DNA of 64,000 bases from Kribbella sindirgiensis (GTDB lineage: Bacteria > Actinomycetota > Actinomycetes > Propionibacteriales > Kribbellaceae). The notes below the pieces were generated by a model that was given only the letters and a program-made list of their open reading frames with translations, searched no databases and was not told the DNA's origin. The DNA is taken from contig NZ_SJKA01000018.1 in NCBI RefSeq assembly GCF_004331435.1, forward strand, positions 1 to 64,000, read 5' to 3'. Positions within the stretch are counted from its first letter, which is position 1; every line of letters starts with the position of its first letter. Below, piece after piece: positions 24,341 through 32,876 of the stretch. Both the position numbers and the translations under genes were made by a program.

Positions 24341-24942
24341 CGGCAGTACTGTTTCCGGTCGGCCACTACAACGGGATCCGGCCCGGTCCGGACGAGGAAT
24401 CCGAGCCGTCGCACGTGATTCGGATCGGATGGAAGCAGCACCGGCTCGACGACGACGCGTTCGCGGCCTGGGTGTTGTCGCATGGGCTGCCAGGAACCGG
24501 GAAGGGACAGTGGACGGAGGCGGACGTCGTCGAGCAGGCTGAGCTGGCCGGCCTGTCGGATGCACCGGAGCACCTCGAGAAGCTGGTCACCGACGGACTG
24601 GTGATCCGCATCCCGGACGATCCCGCACCGGCCACGTGGTTCGCGCAGACCTATCGGATGGACGTGATGTTCGTCGGTCTGGGCAACGCACCGGATCGGC
24701 TCGACGGGTACGGCGTCGGGATTCCCGGGATCGGGGTAGCCGCGATCCTGGATCCGGATTGTTACGAGCTGTGGCAGTGGGGGTCGGTGGCGCGGACGTT
24801 GTGGGACAGCTGTCAGGTGCGGGCGACGGTGACGGCCGAGCCATCCTGGCGGCCTGATCCGGAGGCCGCGCTGGTCGAGATTCTCGGGGATCTGCGGTTC
24901 TTGCTGGCGCATGGATGCGCGTACCTGGACGTTGCGGGATGA
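24337..24942 (+). CDS. T7SS-locus accessory protein, paralogue 2
   Basis: This 201-residue protein aligns end to end with its upstream neighbour: FPVGHYNGIRPG, WVLSHGLPG, LYELWQW-like (DCYELWQWGSVARTLWDSCQ), ending with LLAHGCAYLD where paralogue 1 has LLSVRAAYFD. The pair arose by tandem duplication and is translated in tandem (ATGA overlap, GGAGG upstream). The kinase-like gene follows after 4 bp. Function is unknown; two coupled paralogues suggest a heterodimer. Confidence 0.7.
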   Translation: MTAVLFPVGHYNGIRPGPDEESEPSHVIRIGWKQHRLDDDAFAAWVLSHGLPGTGKGQWTEADVVEQAELAGLSDAPEHLEKLVTDGLVIRIPDDPAPATWFAQTYRMDVMFVGLGNAPDRLDGYGVGIPGIGVAAILDPDCYELWQWGSVARTLWDSCQVRATVTAEPSWRPDPEAALVEILGDLRFLLAHGCAYLDVAG

Positions 24943-24946
24943 CAAG

Positions 24947-26308
24947 ATGACCTTGATGGCTGAGATCTCCCCCGATGCGCTGGTGCCGCGGGCCACCGGG
25001 CCGGTGGCCACGGTGTACCTGCTGGCGCCTCCCGGCGGGCGGACGGTCGCGGTGAAGGTCTACCCGCAGCCACTGGATCGGCGGACCTACAACGGGATCG
25101 AGGTCGAGCAGGCGAAGCTGGCCCAGTTGCGGTCGGCGCCGTCGATCGTCCGGGTGGAGTCGCTGGACGACCTGCCGGACGGGCGGACCGCGCTGCGGAT
25201 GGAGTTCTGCCCGCAGGCGTTGCCGGATCTGGTCGCAGGAGGTCCGCTGCCGATCGGGGACGTCATCGTCCTCGGGCAGATCCTGAGCTCGGTGCTGACC
25301 GAGGCGCACGACGCCGGACTGGTGCACGGCGGGGTGACGCCCGCGAACGTACTCGAACGGTCCAGCGGGCAGCCCGCGCTGTCGGACTTCGGGCTCGCGC
25401 TCCGGTTGCGGTTTCCGCGCGACCTGATGGGCGATGCGGCGTACACGGCTCCGGAGGTACTGCGGGAAGGTGAACTGTCCGAGGCGGCCGACGTGTACGG
25501 GCTGGGCGCCGTACTGTATCTGGCCCTGACCGGGCGGCCGCCGTTCCCGGCGCGGACCGGTGAACCGCCGGACGGCGTCGTACTGCGGGTCCTGCGGGAA
25601 CCGCCCACGGAGGTGACCGGCCGGGACGTACCGCCGGCGTTGTCGGCGCTGCTGCAGCGAATGCTGGCCAAGGAACCGGACGCCCGTCCGGAGGCGGCGA
25701 CCGTGCTCGGCGAGTTCGAGGCGTTGCTGGCCGGGGCGGGGGCCGTGCCGGAGGACGATCTGGACTTCGACGACTTCCGCGACGAACTGGCCGCTGGTCG
25801 GAGCGTTCCGCTGGCCGTCGTCGAGGCACCGAAGAAGAAGCCGGCCAAGCAGAAGCCGGACAAGGTCAAGCCTGCGCCCGGAAAGTCGCGGAAACCGTTG
25901 CTGATCGGCGCCGGCGCCGCGGTCGCGCTGGTGGCCGTCGTACCGGTCGTGTTTCGCCCGGGCGGCGACGACCCGGCCGATCGGGTGGCCGCACCACCGC
26001 CCGCCGTCAGTACGCCGGCCCCGACGCCGACCGCCCCGAAACAGGCCACGATCAAGCTCAACCCGCCTGTGGACAAGGGCACTTCGGTCGTCCTGACCTG
26101 GTCGGGCCCGCCGCGGCTGACGTACGCCGTGATCGTCGCGGAGCAGGGCGCCAAACAGCCGCAGACGACGCTGCGCGGCGAGATGACTTCGCTGACTGTG
26201 CAGGTCAGCAGCGGCCTGAAGTACTGCTTCCTTGTCCAGGGCACCGATGGTGTCGACAAGTTCGAAAGCGCCCCGCGGGCCATCCGCGGTGCGACCTGCA
26301 GTGGCTGA
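24947..26308 (+). CDS. Membrane Ser/Thr-kinase-like protein lacking the catalytic Asp, with extracellular FN3-like domain
   Basis: The protein has 453 residues. Residues 1-270 form a Hanks-type kinase fold with VAVKVY (Lys37), SDFGLAL and YTAPEVL, but the catalytic loop reads HGGVTPAN (127-134). The HRD Asp is Gly129 and the usual Lys is Thr131, so phosphotransfer is doubtful. A Lys-rich linker, one membrane helix (LIGAGAAVALVAVVPVVF) and an extracytoplasmic beta domain of about 85 residues (FN3-like) follow. It probably acts as a sensor or scaffold at the T7SS. It is co-oriented with the accessory pair (4-bp gap). ATG 24956 is an alternative start. Confidence 0.75.
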   Translation: MTLMAEISPDALVPRATGPVATVYLLAPPGGRTVAVKVYPQPLDRRTYNGIEVEQAKLAQLRSAPSIVRVESLDDLPDGRTALRMEFCPQALPDLVAGGPLPIGDVIVLGQILSSVLTEAHDAGLVHGGVTPANVLERSSGQPALSDFGLALRLRFPRDLMGDAAYTAPEVLREGELSEAADVYGLGAVLYLALTGRPPFPARTGEPPDGVVLRVLREPPTEVTGRDVPPALSALLQRMLAKEPDARPEAATVLGEFEALLAGAGAVPEDDLDFDDFRDELAAGRSVPLAVVEAPKKKPAKQKPDKVKPAPGKSRKPLLIGAGAAVALVAVVPVVFRPGGDDPADRVAAPPPAVSTPAPTPTAPKQATIKLNPPVDKGTSVVLTWSGPPRLTYAVIVAEQGAKQPQTTLRGEMTSLTVQVSSGLKYCFLVQGTDGVDKFESAPRAIRGATCSG

Positions 26309-26348
26309 CGCTGGACGGACTGTGGACCGGTTCTGGACCCCGATCGCC

Positions 26349-26354
26349 TAGTCT
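26349..26354 (+). promoter_or_regulatory. -10 hexamer of a leaderless promoter
   Basis: TAGTCT ends exactly 6 nt before GTG 26361, which has no SD site. This fits TSS-at-start-codon transcription. Confidence 0.5.
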
Positions 26355-26360
26355 GAGTCC

Positions 26361-28673
26361 GTGAGGCCGATCCCGTTCCGCCCCCGGCGGATCACCGAAC
26401 TGCTCCGCAGGCGTGGCCGCTCCGAGGCCACACTGGCCGCGGTGGTGGCCGGTTGCGTGGCGCTGATGAGCGTGGTCGTGCTGACCGGCGCCGGCGCCCC
26501 GGACAGCGGTGTGAAGTTCACACAGTCCGGTCACTGGGTCTACAACAGCGTGGTCGGACGGATCTTCCACCTGGACGGCGCGACCGGCAAGGTGGATGCG
26601 GACACCGAGGTGAAGACCGCGACACCGGGTGCGCAGGTCGTCCAGACCGACAAGCAGGGGTACGTGCTGTCCCGGTCGCGGATCGACCAGTTCGGCAAGT
26701 CCGACCTGACGGTCCTGGACCCGGTGCAGCCGCCGGCGACGAACGAGCAGCCGGTCGGCCTCGAGGCGGCCGGTGCGGCGTTCGCCGTGTACAAGCAGGC
26801 CGGGCGAGTCGTGCGGTTCGGCGACAAGGAGACGATCGCCTTTCCGGCCGGGCCGCTCGGCGACCCGATCGTGACGTCGGACGGAACGCTGTGGGTGCAC
26901 CGCGTCGGCGAGGGCGACCTCTGCCGGCTGCCGATGAGCGCCGACCGGATGTCCTGTCCCGCGACGACTCCCAAGGGACACAAGGGCGCGCTCACCGCGG
27001 TCGGTGCGAACGCGGTGTTCGTCGACCTGACCGCGCGGCAGGTGTACACGCTGAACGCCGGCGGGATGGACACGGGCCCCGATCTGGGCGACATCGACGT
27101 ACCCGACGACGCGCTCGTCGCGGGCAACGACGTCGACGGCCGGCTGGCGATCGTCGATCGGGCCCACAACCGGCTGCACCTGGTCGACATCACGCACCCG
27201 GACAAGCCCGAGGCGCCGATCAGCACACCGCTCCCGAAGGGGACCTTCGACAAGGTCGCGTCATCCGGCGACGGGATCGCGCTGCTGGACCGGAAGAACT
27301 CCCACCTGATCACCCTCGGCCGCGACGGCAAGCAGGTCGCCGAGGCGAAGATCCCGACCCGCCCGGCCGACGGGCGCGAGAAGCCCGAGCCGAACCTGTA
27401 CCGCGGCGACGACTCCCGGGTGTACGTCGAGAACGGGATCGGCGACCGCGTCGTCGTGGTCGACCGCGACGGCGAGACCGAGTCCGTGGACATCGGCACC
27501 GGGGACGACCGCGGCGACAAACCCAGCCCCAAGAACACGGGTAAGCCGACCATCACGCCACCGGTCAAACCCGAGACCAAGGTTCCGCCGAAGACCATTC
27601 CGCCGAAGACGACGCCGCCGAGCACTCCGCCCAGTACTCCCCCGAGTACGCACAAGCCGGAGAAGCCGCGGCGGACCACGCCGACGAATCGGCCCGGCAA
27701 CGAGCACACGCCGGACAAGCCGGATCCCGGCAAGACGAAGACGCCACCACCCACCCGCAAGATCATCCCGCCGGTCCCGCCGCCGGTGAAGCCGGGACGT
27801 CCCGGTGCGGCGCTGAACGTGGCAGCCCGGATCATGGACGGCGGCGCGGTTGTCTCGTGGGGTGCGGCCGCGGCACATGGCGCGACGATCACGTCGTACA
27901 GGCTGAGCTGGACCGGCGGATCGACGACGGTCAGCGGGGCGGCGCGGTCCGCGCTGATCCCGAGCCTGAAGACGAAAACGCCGTACTACTTCACGATCTA
28001 CGCGGTGAACAGCGCCGGCAACGGTCCCGCGGTGAAGTCGAACCGGGTCGAACTGAAGTGGAACCCGGCCGAGTCACCGCGCGAACTCCTGGTGCGGAAC
28101 GACGGTACGAGCGGGTCGCTGACGCTGGAGTGGATGCAGCCGACGATGGGCGACGGCACGTTCCTGCGGTACGAGGTGTCGATCGGGTCGAGGACCGCGC
28201 CGGTCCGGGTGCGGTCGACCACCACCACCGCGACGATCAGCGGATTGACCGACGGGAAGTACTCCGACTTCTACGTCCGCGCGATCACGAAGGCGTCGGA
28301 CGGGCAGGAGGTGGTCGGCAAGTACACCAGCCTGAAGGCGACCTCGGTCGGCAAGGAACAGCCCACCAAACGGGTCGTGGCCTCGCGGGGCGACGGTACG
28401 ACGTACGGCGACGACTGTCAGCACCCCGAGTGCGCGTACGTCCAGGTCCGGATCGAGAACCTGACACCGGACACGACGTACAGCATCAAGCCGTACACGT
28501 CCGAGTGGGGCAACTTCAACCCCGGCTACAGCACCAAGACCGACTCCAAGGGCCAACTCCTCGTCCCCGACCAGTTCCCCTGCAGCGCCGTAGGCCAACT
28601 CACCTGGGTCACCGTCACAGGCCCCGAAGGCACCTACACCTCGAACAAGTTCTTCTGGAAATCCGACAACTGA
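26361..28673 (+). CDS. Surface protein: beta-propeller-like domain, Pro/Lys linker and FN3 domains (paralogue A)
   Basis: This 770-residue protein begins with a basic segment and one membrane helix (about 25-46). A repeat-rich beta domain (about 50-390, with DKQGYVL, DGTLWVHR and GDGIALLD blade-like motifs), a PPSTPPSTPPS-type linker (about 400-480), two FN3-like domains and a C-terminal Cys-containing beta domain follow. It is a full-length paralogue of the product of 32873-34918. The N-in, C-out topology puts the propeller and FN3 part outside the membrane. Role unknown. Such proteins sit next to T7SS and MoxR-type operons here, which suggests envelope sensing or anchoring. The stop is followed at once by a hairpin. 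Confidence 0.75.
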   Translation: MRPIPFRPRRITELLRRRGRSEATLAAVVAGCVALMSVVVLTGAGAPDSGVKFTQSGHWVYNSVVGRIFHLDGATGKVDADTEVKTATPGAQVVQTDKQGYVLSRSRIDQFGKSDLTVLDPVQPPATNEQPVGLEAAGAAFAVYKQAGRVVRFGDKETIAFPAGPLGDPIVTSDGTLWVHRVGEGDLCRLPMSADRMSCPATTPKGHKGALTAVGANAVFVDLTARQVYTLNAGGMDTGPDLGDIDVPDDALVAGNDVDGRLAIVDRAHNRLHLVDITHPDKPEAPISTPLPKGTFDKVASSGDGIALLDRKNSHLITLGRDGKQVAEAKIPTRPADGREKPEPNLYRGDDSRVYVENGIGDRVVVVDRDGETESVDIGTGDDRGDKPSPKNTGKPTITPPVKPETKVPPKTIPPKTTPPSTPPSTPPSTHKPEKPRRTTPTNRPGNEHTPDKPDPGKTKTPPPTRKIIPPVPPPVKPGRPGAALNVAARIMDGGAVVSWGAAAAHGATITSYRLSWTGGSTTVSGAARSALIPSLKTKTPYYFTIYAVNSAGNGPAVKSNRVELKWNPAESPRELLVRNDGTSGSLTLEWMQPTMGDGTFLRYEVSIGSRTAPVRVRSTTTTATISGLTDGKYSDFYVRAITKASDGQEVVGKYTSLKATSVGKEQPTKRVVASRGDGTTYGDDCQHPECAYVQVRIENLTPDTTYSIKPYTSEWGNFNPGYSTKTDSKGQLLVPDQFPCSAVGQLTWVTVTGPEGTYTSNKFFWKSDN

Positions 28674-28705
28674 CCGAACCGCGGCGTGCGGTGTTTACGG
28701 TTCGG
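28674..28705. terminator. Hairpin between convergent genes
   Basis: CCGAACCG (28674-28681) pairs with CGGTTCGG (28698-28705) across a 16-nt loop. It is a likely shared terminator for the FN3 gene and the methyltransferase gene. Confidence 0.55.
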
Positions 28706-28715
28706 CGTCTCTCCG

Positions 28716-29537
28716 TTAGTTCTTGATGGCGAGGGCTGCGGCGATCAGGTGTTGGTAGTCGGTGAGGTCGTCGGGGGCTTCTGGGTTGCGCCAGGTGGCG
28801 GCGGGGACGATGCCGGGGTCGAGGACGGTGAAGCCTTCGCCGAAGAGGGCGAGGATCTGTTCGTCGGTGCGCCAGCGGCCGCGGCCCAGGGAGCCTTGCA
28901 GGACCTGCTCCAGTTCCTGGCTGCGGGGGTCGTTCTCGCTGCGGAAGTGGCTGATGAAGACGTGGCTGCCGGAGGCGATCCGGTCCTTCCAGAAGCGGAC
29001 GATGCCGGCCGGGTCCTCGTCGTCGTTCACATGGTGCAGGGTGGCGCTGAAGATCACGCCGACGGGGCGGTCGAAGTCGATCAGCCGCACGGTCTCGGGG
29101 TGCTCGATGATCGCCTTCGGTTCCCGCAGGTCGGCCTGGATGACCGTGGTGTTGTCGTTCTCGGCGAGCAGGGCGCGGCCGTGTGCGAGCACGATCGGGT
29201 CGTTGTCGACGTACACGACCTTCGAGTCCGGCGCGTACCGCTGGGCGACCTGGTGCACGTTGTCCGCGGTCGGCAGGCCGCTGCCGAGGTCGATGAACTG
29301 CCGGACCGGCGTCGTCCGGACCAGCTCGCGGACCGCGCGGATCAAGGCGCCGCGGTTGTCGTAGGCGATCACCCGGGATCCGGGCAGTTCGTTGATGAAC
29401 CGGTCCCCGAACGCGCGGTCGACGGCGAAGTTGTCCTTGCCGCCGAGCAGGTAGTCGTAGGTGCGCGCGATACTCGGCCTGGTCGTGTCGAAGCCCGGGA
29501 ACGGCGAGTCCGTCACGTGCTTGTCTGCATCGGCCAT
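28716..29537 (-). CDS. SAM-dependent methyltransferase, DUF574/Methyltransf_19 type
   Basis: The 273-residue protein opens with the family signature ARTYDYLLGGKDNFAVDR and continues with QFIDLGSGLPT (SAM motif I), VVYVDNDPIVLAH, and a late GIVPAATWRNPE. The family is abundant in actinomycetes, where its substrates are mostly unknown. Its start at ATG 29537 has AGGAAGG 10 nt upstream. It sits alone between two T7SS/FN3 blocks with nothing tying it to secretion, so it may be an insertion or a passenger. Confidence 0.88.
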   Translation of the reverse strand: MADADKHVTDSPFPGFDTTRPSIARTYDYLLGGKDNFAVDRAFGDRFINELPGSRVIAYDNRGALIRAVRELVRTTPVRQFIDLGSGLPTADNVHQVAQRYAPDSKVVYVDNDPIVLAHGRALLAENDNTTVIQADLREPKAIIEHPETVRLIDFDRPVGVIFSATLHHVNDDEDPAGIVRFWKDRIASGSHVFISHFRSENDPRSQELEQVLQGSLGRGRWRTDEQILALFGEGFTVLDPGIVPAATWRNPEAPDDLTDYQHLIAAALAIKN

Positions 29538-29625
29538 CGAGCGGAATCCTTCCTGTCGCGACAGATGTCACTCTATGCGACCCGGAAACTACCGCGCTCC
29601 TGGCCCCGGCAAGTCCCGGCCGACG

Positions 29626-31743
29626 CTAACGGGTGAACAGTGTTCGCAGCTCGAGCGACGCCTGGAACCGGTCGACCCACGGACGTCCGCGCAACGCCTT
29701 CCGCAGCTCGCGAACCCCGGTCCACGCGTCGTTCTGCACCTCCGGCGTCGTCGCTCCCCCTGACCACAGCGCGTGATCGACGGCCTGCGCGACCCGCGTC
29801 AGCCCGCCCGCGGTCTCCGGCAGCTCCTTCGCCGCTTCAGCGAGATCCCGCACCGTCATCCCGGCAGTCACAGGTACGCCGTGCGCCCGCAGCCGATCTC
29901 GCGCTTCGGCCCAGGCCCCGACCACGGCCGCGCTCCCGCCCCGCCGCCGGCGTTGCGCCGACCGGACAAGCTTCAGCAGCGGTACGCCGACCAGCCACAG
30001 CAGCAACAATCCCGCCGACACCGCGAACACGGCGGTCAGCGAGATCGGCGGCAGGATCGGCCGGCCCGTGTCGCCGTCCCGGTCGGTCTGCGGCGGGACC
30101 TCCGGGTCCTTGATCTTCTCCACCGGCGGTACGGCGGCCCGCGCTTGGCTGGTGATGTCGTCGATCGAACCAGCGACTGTGGTCTTCCCGGTGGCGGCGT
30201 CCTCGGCCGGATCCAACGGCCACCAACCAAGGCCGTCGACTGCTACCTCAGGCCAGGCAAACGCGTCGGAGTTCCGCACGGTGTAGTACCCGTCCGCCTC
30301 AGGTTTCGCGGGCGCGCGGAACCCGACCACCAACCGCGCCGGAATCCCGTTCAGCCGAGCGAGTACGACGTACGCCGCGGCGAACTGCGCGCTCGTTCCC
30401 GGCTGCTTGGTCTCGGCCTGCGCCCCGCCCGGCTTCTCGTCGAGGAGGAAACTCTTCAGCTGCGGCCACCCGTACCCGGTCGGCAGGTTCTCGCCGACCG
30501 CCAGCGTGTAGTGCTGCCGCAGGTACTTCTCCAGCGCGATCGCCGTCGCGAACGTCGCCCGCTTCCCCCGCAGCGGATCGATCGACGCGATCTCCGGCGG
30601 CACCGGAGGCAGGTCGCTCAAGCGGTTCATCACGTCGCCGTCGATCCCCGCGTCCAGCAGGTACTGCGCATCGATGTCCGGTTTCCGCCACGTCAGCTGG
30701 TAGTCGTCCGGCCGGCCCGACGCCATCAGCGTCCCGCCGATCGGCTCCACCTGCGGATCCGTCACGCCGCTGACCGTTGCCGGCAGCAACTGGCTGGGCA
30801 GCCACGGCCCGTCGAGGTCCTCGAGTTGCACGCTCGCCGACTCCAGCGACGTCGGCACGGTGACGTCCGAACCCACCTCGGACCCCATCCGCAGGAACGG
30901 GTGATCGGTCGTCCAGTTCGCCCCGTCGAAGTCGTCGAGCGCGACCTGCCGCCAGCGATCGACCGGCGTCGACGCCGTGTACTTGAAGACCACCTCGTCG
31001 CGTTCCCGCGCACTCAACCGGCTGGCGAGCTCGTCCAGCGGACTCGTCTGCCGTACGCCGGGCGCCGTCGCAGACTGCACCTTCTGCAGCGAGTACGGCG
31101 TACGCCCGGCGGGATCGATCGTGCTCACGACGAGCCCGCACACGATCGCGGCGACGGTCACGACCCCGGTCGCGACCCAGGGCGCGATCCGCCGGTACTC
31201 GAGGTTGTCCGGAATCAGCAGCGCCACCACGATCAGCCCGAGCGCGGCCGCGATCAGTACGGCGCTCCACCCGTCGGCCGCGATGTACAACTGGCTCGCA
31301 CCGATGACCCCGAGCCCGGGAACCAAGGCGACCAGCGGCGGCGTACGGTCGAGCAGCTCGATCGCGAGCAGGCAGGCGATCAGCGTCAGCAGCGGCACGA
31401 AGACCACGAGTTCGGGATCCGGCCGCGCCGGCCAGGTCGACTCCAACGTCAACCGCCAGCCGGTCAGCCCGTCGCCGAGCGCGCGGATCGACGCCGCCGT
31501 CGGCAATCCGGCGACAGTAGTTGCCCGTAGCACCGTTTCGGTCACGGCCAGCAGACCACCGAGCACGATCAGGATCGGCCGCCACGCCGCGAGCCAGTGC
31601 CGGCAGATCTCCGTGACGACGAAGGTGATCAGACACACCGCTCCCACCGGCAGCCACAGGTTGCGCAGCCCGAACACCGGCCCGAAGCACAGTCCTCCGA
31701 CGAGGACAGCGGCGAGCACCGCGATCGTCTGCCGGCGGCTCAT
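29626..31743 (-). CDS. TgpA-like membrane transglutaminase fold protein, catalytic residues lost
   Basis: The 705-residue protein has six or so N-terminal membrane helices, an extracytoplasmic transglutaminase-core domain, another helix (about 580-600) and a cytoplasmic DUF4129-like tail. The core is clear (QFAAAYVVLARLNGIPARLVVGF-type; quoted in part), but the nucleophile position reads GTSAQF (Ser451 instead of Cys) and the His position reads DAFAWPEV (Phe495 instead of His). The third-site Asp (PLDPAE) remains. It is therefore probably not a protease or transglutaminase. It is the last gene of a MoxR - FN3 - DUF58 - TgpA operon and overlaps DUF58 by 4 bp. Confidence 0.85.
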   Translation of the reverse strand: MSRRQTIAVLAAVLVGGLCFGPVFGLRNLWLPVGAVCLITFVVTEICRHWLAAWRPILIVLGGLLAVTETVLRATTVAGLPTAASIRALGDGLTGWRLTLESTWPARPDPELVVFVPLLTLIACLLAIELLDRTPPLVALVPGLGVIGASQLYIAADGWSAVLIAAALGLIVVALLIPDNLEYRRIAPWVATGVVTVAAIVCGLVVSTIDPAGRTPYSLQKVQSATAPGVRQTSPLDELASRLSARERDEVVFKYTASTPVDRWRQVALDDFDGANWTTDHPFLRMGSEVGSDVTVPTSLESASVQLEDLDGPWLPSQLLPATVSGVTDPQVEPIGGTLMASGRPDDYQLTWRKPDIDAQYLLDAGIDGDVMNRLSDLPPVPPEIASIDPLRGKRATFATAIALEKYLRQHYTLAVGENLPTGYGWPQLKSFLLDEKPGGAQAETKQPGTSAQFAAAYVVLARLNGIPARLVVGFRAPAKPEADGYYTVRNSDAFAWPEVAVDGLGWWPLDPAEDAATGKTTVAGSIDDITSQARAAVPPVEKIKDPEVPPQTDRDGDTGRPILPPISLTAVFAVSAGLLLLWLVGVPLLKLVRSAQRRRRGGSAAVVGAWAEARDRLRAHGVPVTAGMTVRDLAEAAKELPETAGGLTRVAQAVDHALWSGGATTPEVQNDAWTGVRELRKALRGRPWVDRFQASLELRTLFTR

Positions 31744-32876
31744 CGCAGGACTCCTGTCCACTGCTGCAACGCTTCCTGGGCGGAGCCGCCGAGGACGACC
31801 TGCGCGCTGAGGATCGGCGCGACACCTTGCGCCTCGCCGAGGCCGATCACCGTCACCGACGAGTACCGGCTGAGCAGCGGCGCGAAGTCCGCGGCGGATC
31901 CGCGCGCACCGGTGACCACGACGATCGCACCGCCCGCGGACGTTCCGGTGGTCAGCACGGGAGGCACCAGACCCGACTTGTCGTCCCGCTGCTCCACCAC
32001 GCACAGCTCGTCGAGGAACATCCGGGACGCGACGGCACCGCCGGGAGCGGCGAGGTCGGCACCGGCCGTCGTCACCAACCGGCAGCGGTGACCCGCCGTG
32101 GACGCGGCGAACAGGATCGAGGCCGCCACCTCGGTCGCCTCCTCGAACGTTGCCTCGGGCAATGGTTCGCGCCGGGTGTCGAGCAGCACGGTGAGTCGCG
32201 GCTGATCCGGATCGGCGTAGTCGCGGACCATCAACTGCCCGGTCCGCGCGGTCGCCTTCCAGTGCAGGTGGCGGACCTCGTCGCCGACGACGTACGGGCG
32301 GACGTCGCGCAGGTCGGCCGAGCCGCGCAGCGAGTCGTCCGCGGTCCGTCCGACATGGTGGTGCCGCGGCCGGCCGGCGACCACGGTCTTGGTCGGGTGC
32401 CGTCTCGGATGCACCCACAACGTCGCGACCTCGCCGGTCGCCTTGCGGTTGCTGGCCAGGCCGAGCGGGTCGCGGCGTTCGAGCGTCAGCGGCCCGACCG
32501 CGATCTTCCCGCGCCGCAAGGTCGGCAGCTCGTACCGGTACGTCGCCTCGCTGCCGGGACCGAGCCGCCGGATCTTGACCTCCTGCCGCTCGTCACCCGC
32601 CGAGTCGTGGGCGGCGAAGGCCGCCTGCCAACGAGGGCCCTCGTTCCGCACGCGTAACGTCGCCAGCGCCGGACGGCCGCGCTCGACCCGGTCCGGTGAC
32701 AGCACGCGCTGCACGGTCACCTGCGGCTGCCGCACCGTCAGTACGGTCGCGGCGATCAACGCCCCGAGCCCGATCCCGGCCAGTGCGCGAAAGACGGAGT
32801 ACCCGGCCAATTCACCCAGCACGTAGGCGGCGATCGACCCGAGCAGCACCGCCACCCCGCGTCCCGTGAGCCTCAT
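31740..32876 (-). CDS. DUF58 domain protein
   Basis: The 378-residue protein has two N-terminal membrane helices, a beta domain, and the DUF58 signature RPYVVGDEVRHLHWKATAR, followed by a vWA-like C-terminal half. DUF58 proteins work with MoxR ATPases and TgpA-type membrane proteins, likely in assembly or maturation of envelope complexes. Both ends overlap neighbouring genes by 4 bp (ATGA), so it is strictly coupled to the FN3 protein and the TgpA-like protein. Confidence 0.9.
   Translation of the reverse strand: MRLTGRGVAVLLGSIAAYVLGELAGYSVFRALAGIGLGALIAATVLTVRQPQVTVQRVLSPDRVERGRPALATLRVRNEGPRWQAAFAAHDSAGDERQEVKIRRLGPGSEATYRYELPTLRRGKIAVGPLTLERRDPLGLASNRKATGEVATLWVHPRRHPTKTVVAGRPRHHHVGRTADDSLRGSADLRDVRPYVVGDEVRHLHWKATARTGQLMVRDYADPDQPRLTVLLDTRREPLPEATFEEATEVAASILFAASTAGHRCRLVTTAGADLAAPGGAVASRMFLDELCVVEQRDDKSGLVPPVLTTGTSAGGAIVVVTGARGSAADFAPLLSRYSSVTVIGLGEAQGVAPILSAQVVLGGSAQEALQQWTGVLR

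Noticed and set aside
28716..29537. The methyltransferase as part of the T7SS island
   Set aside because: It is a standard DUF574-type enzyme with its own RBS and terminator and shows no coupling to neighbours; treated as a passenger gene.
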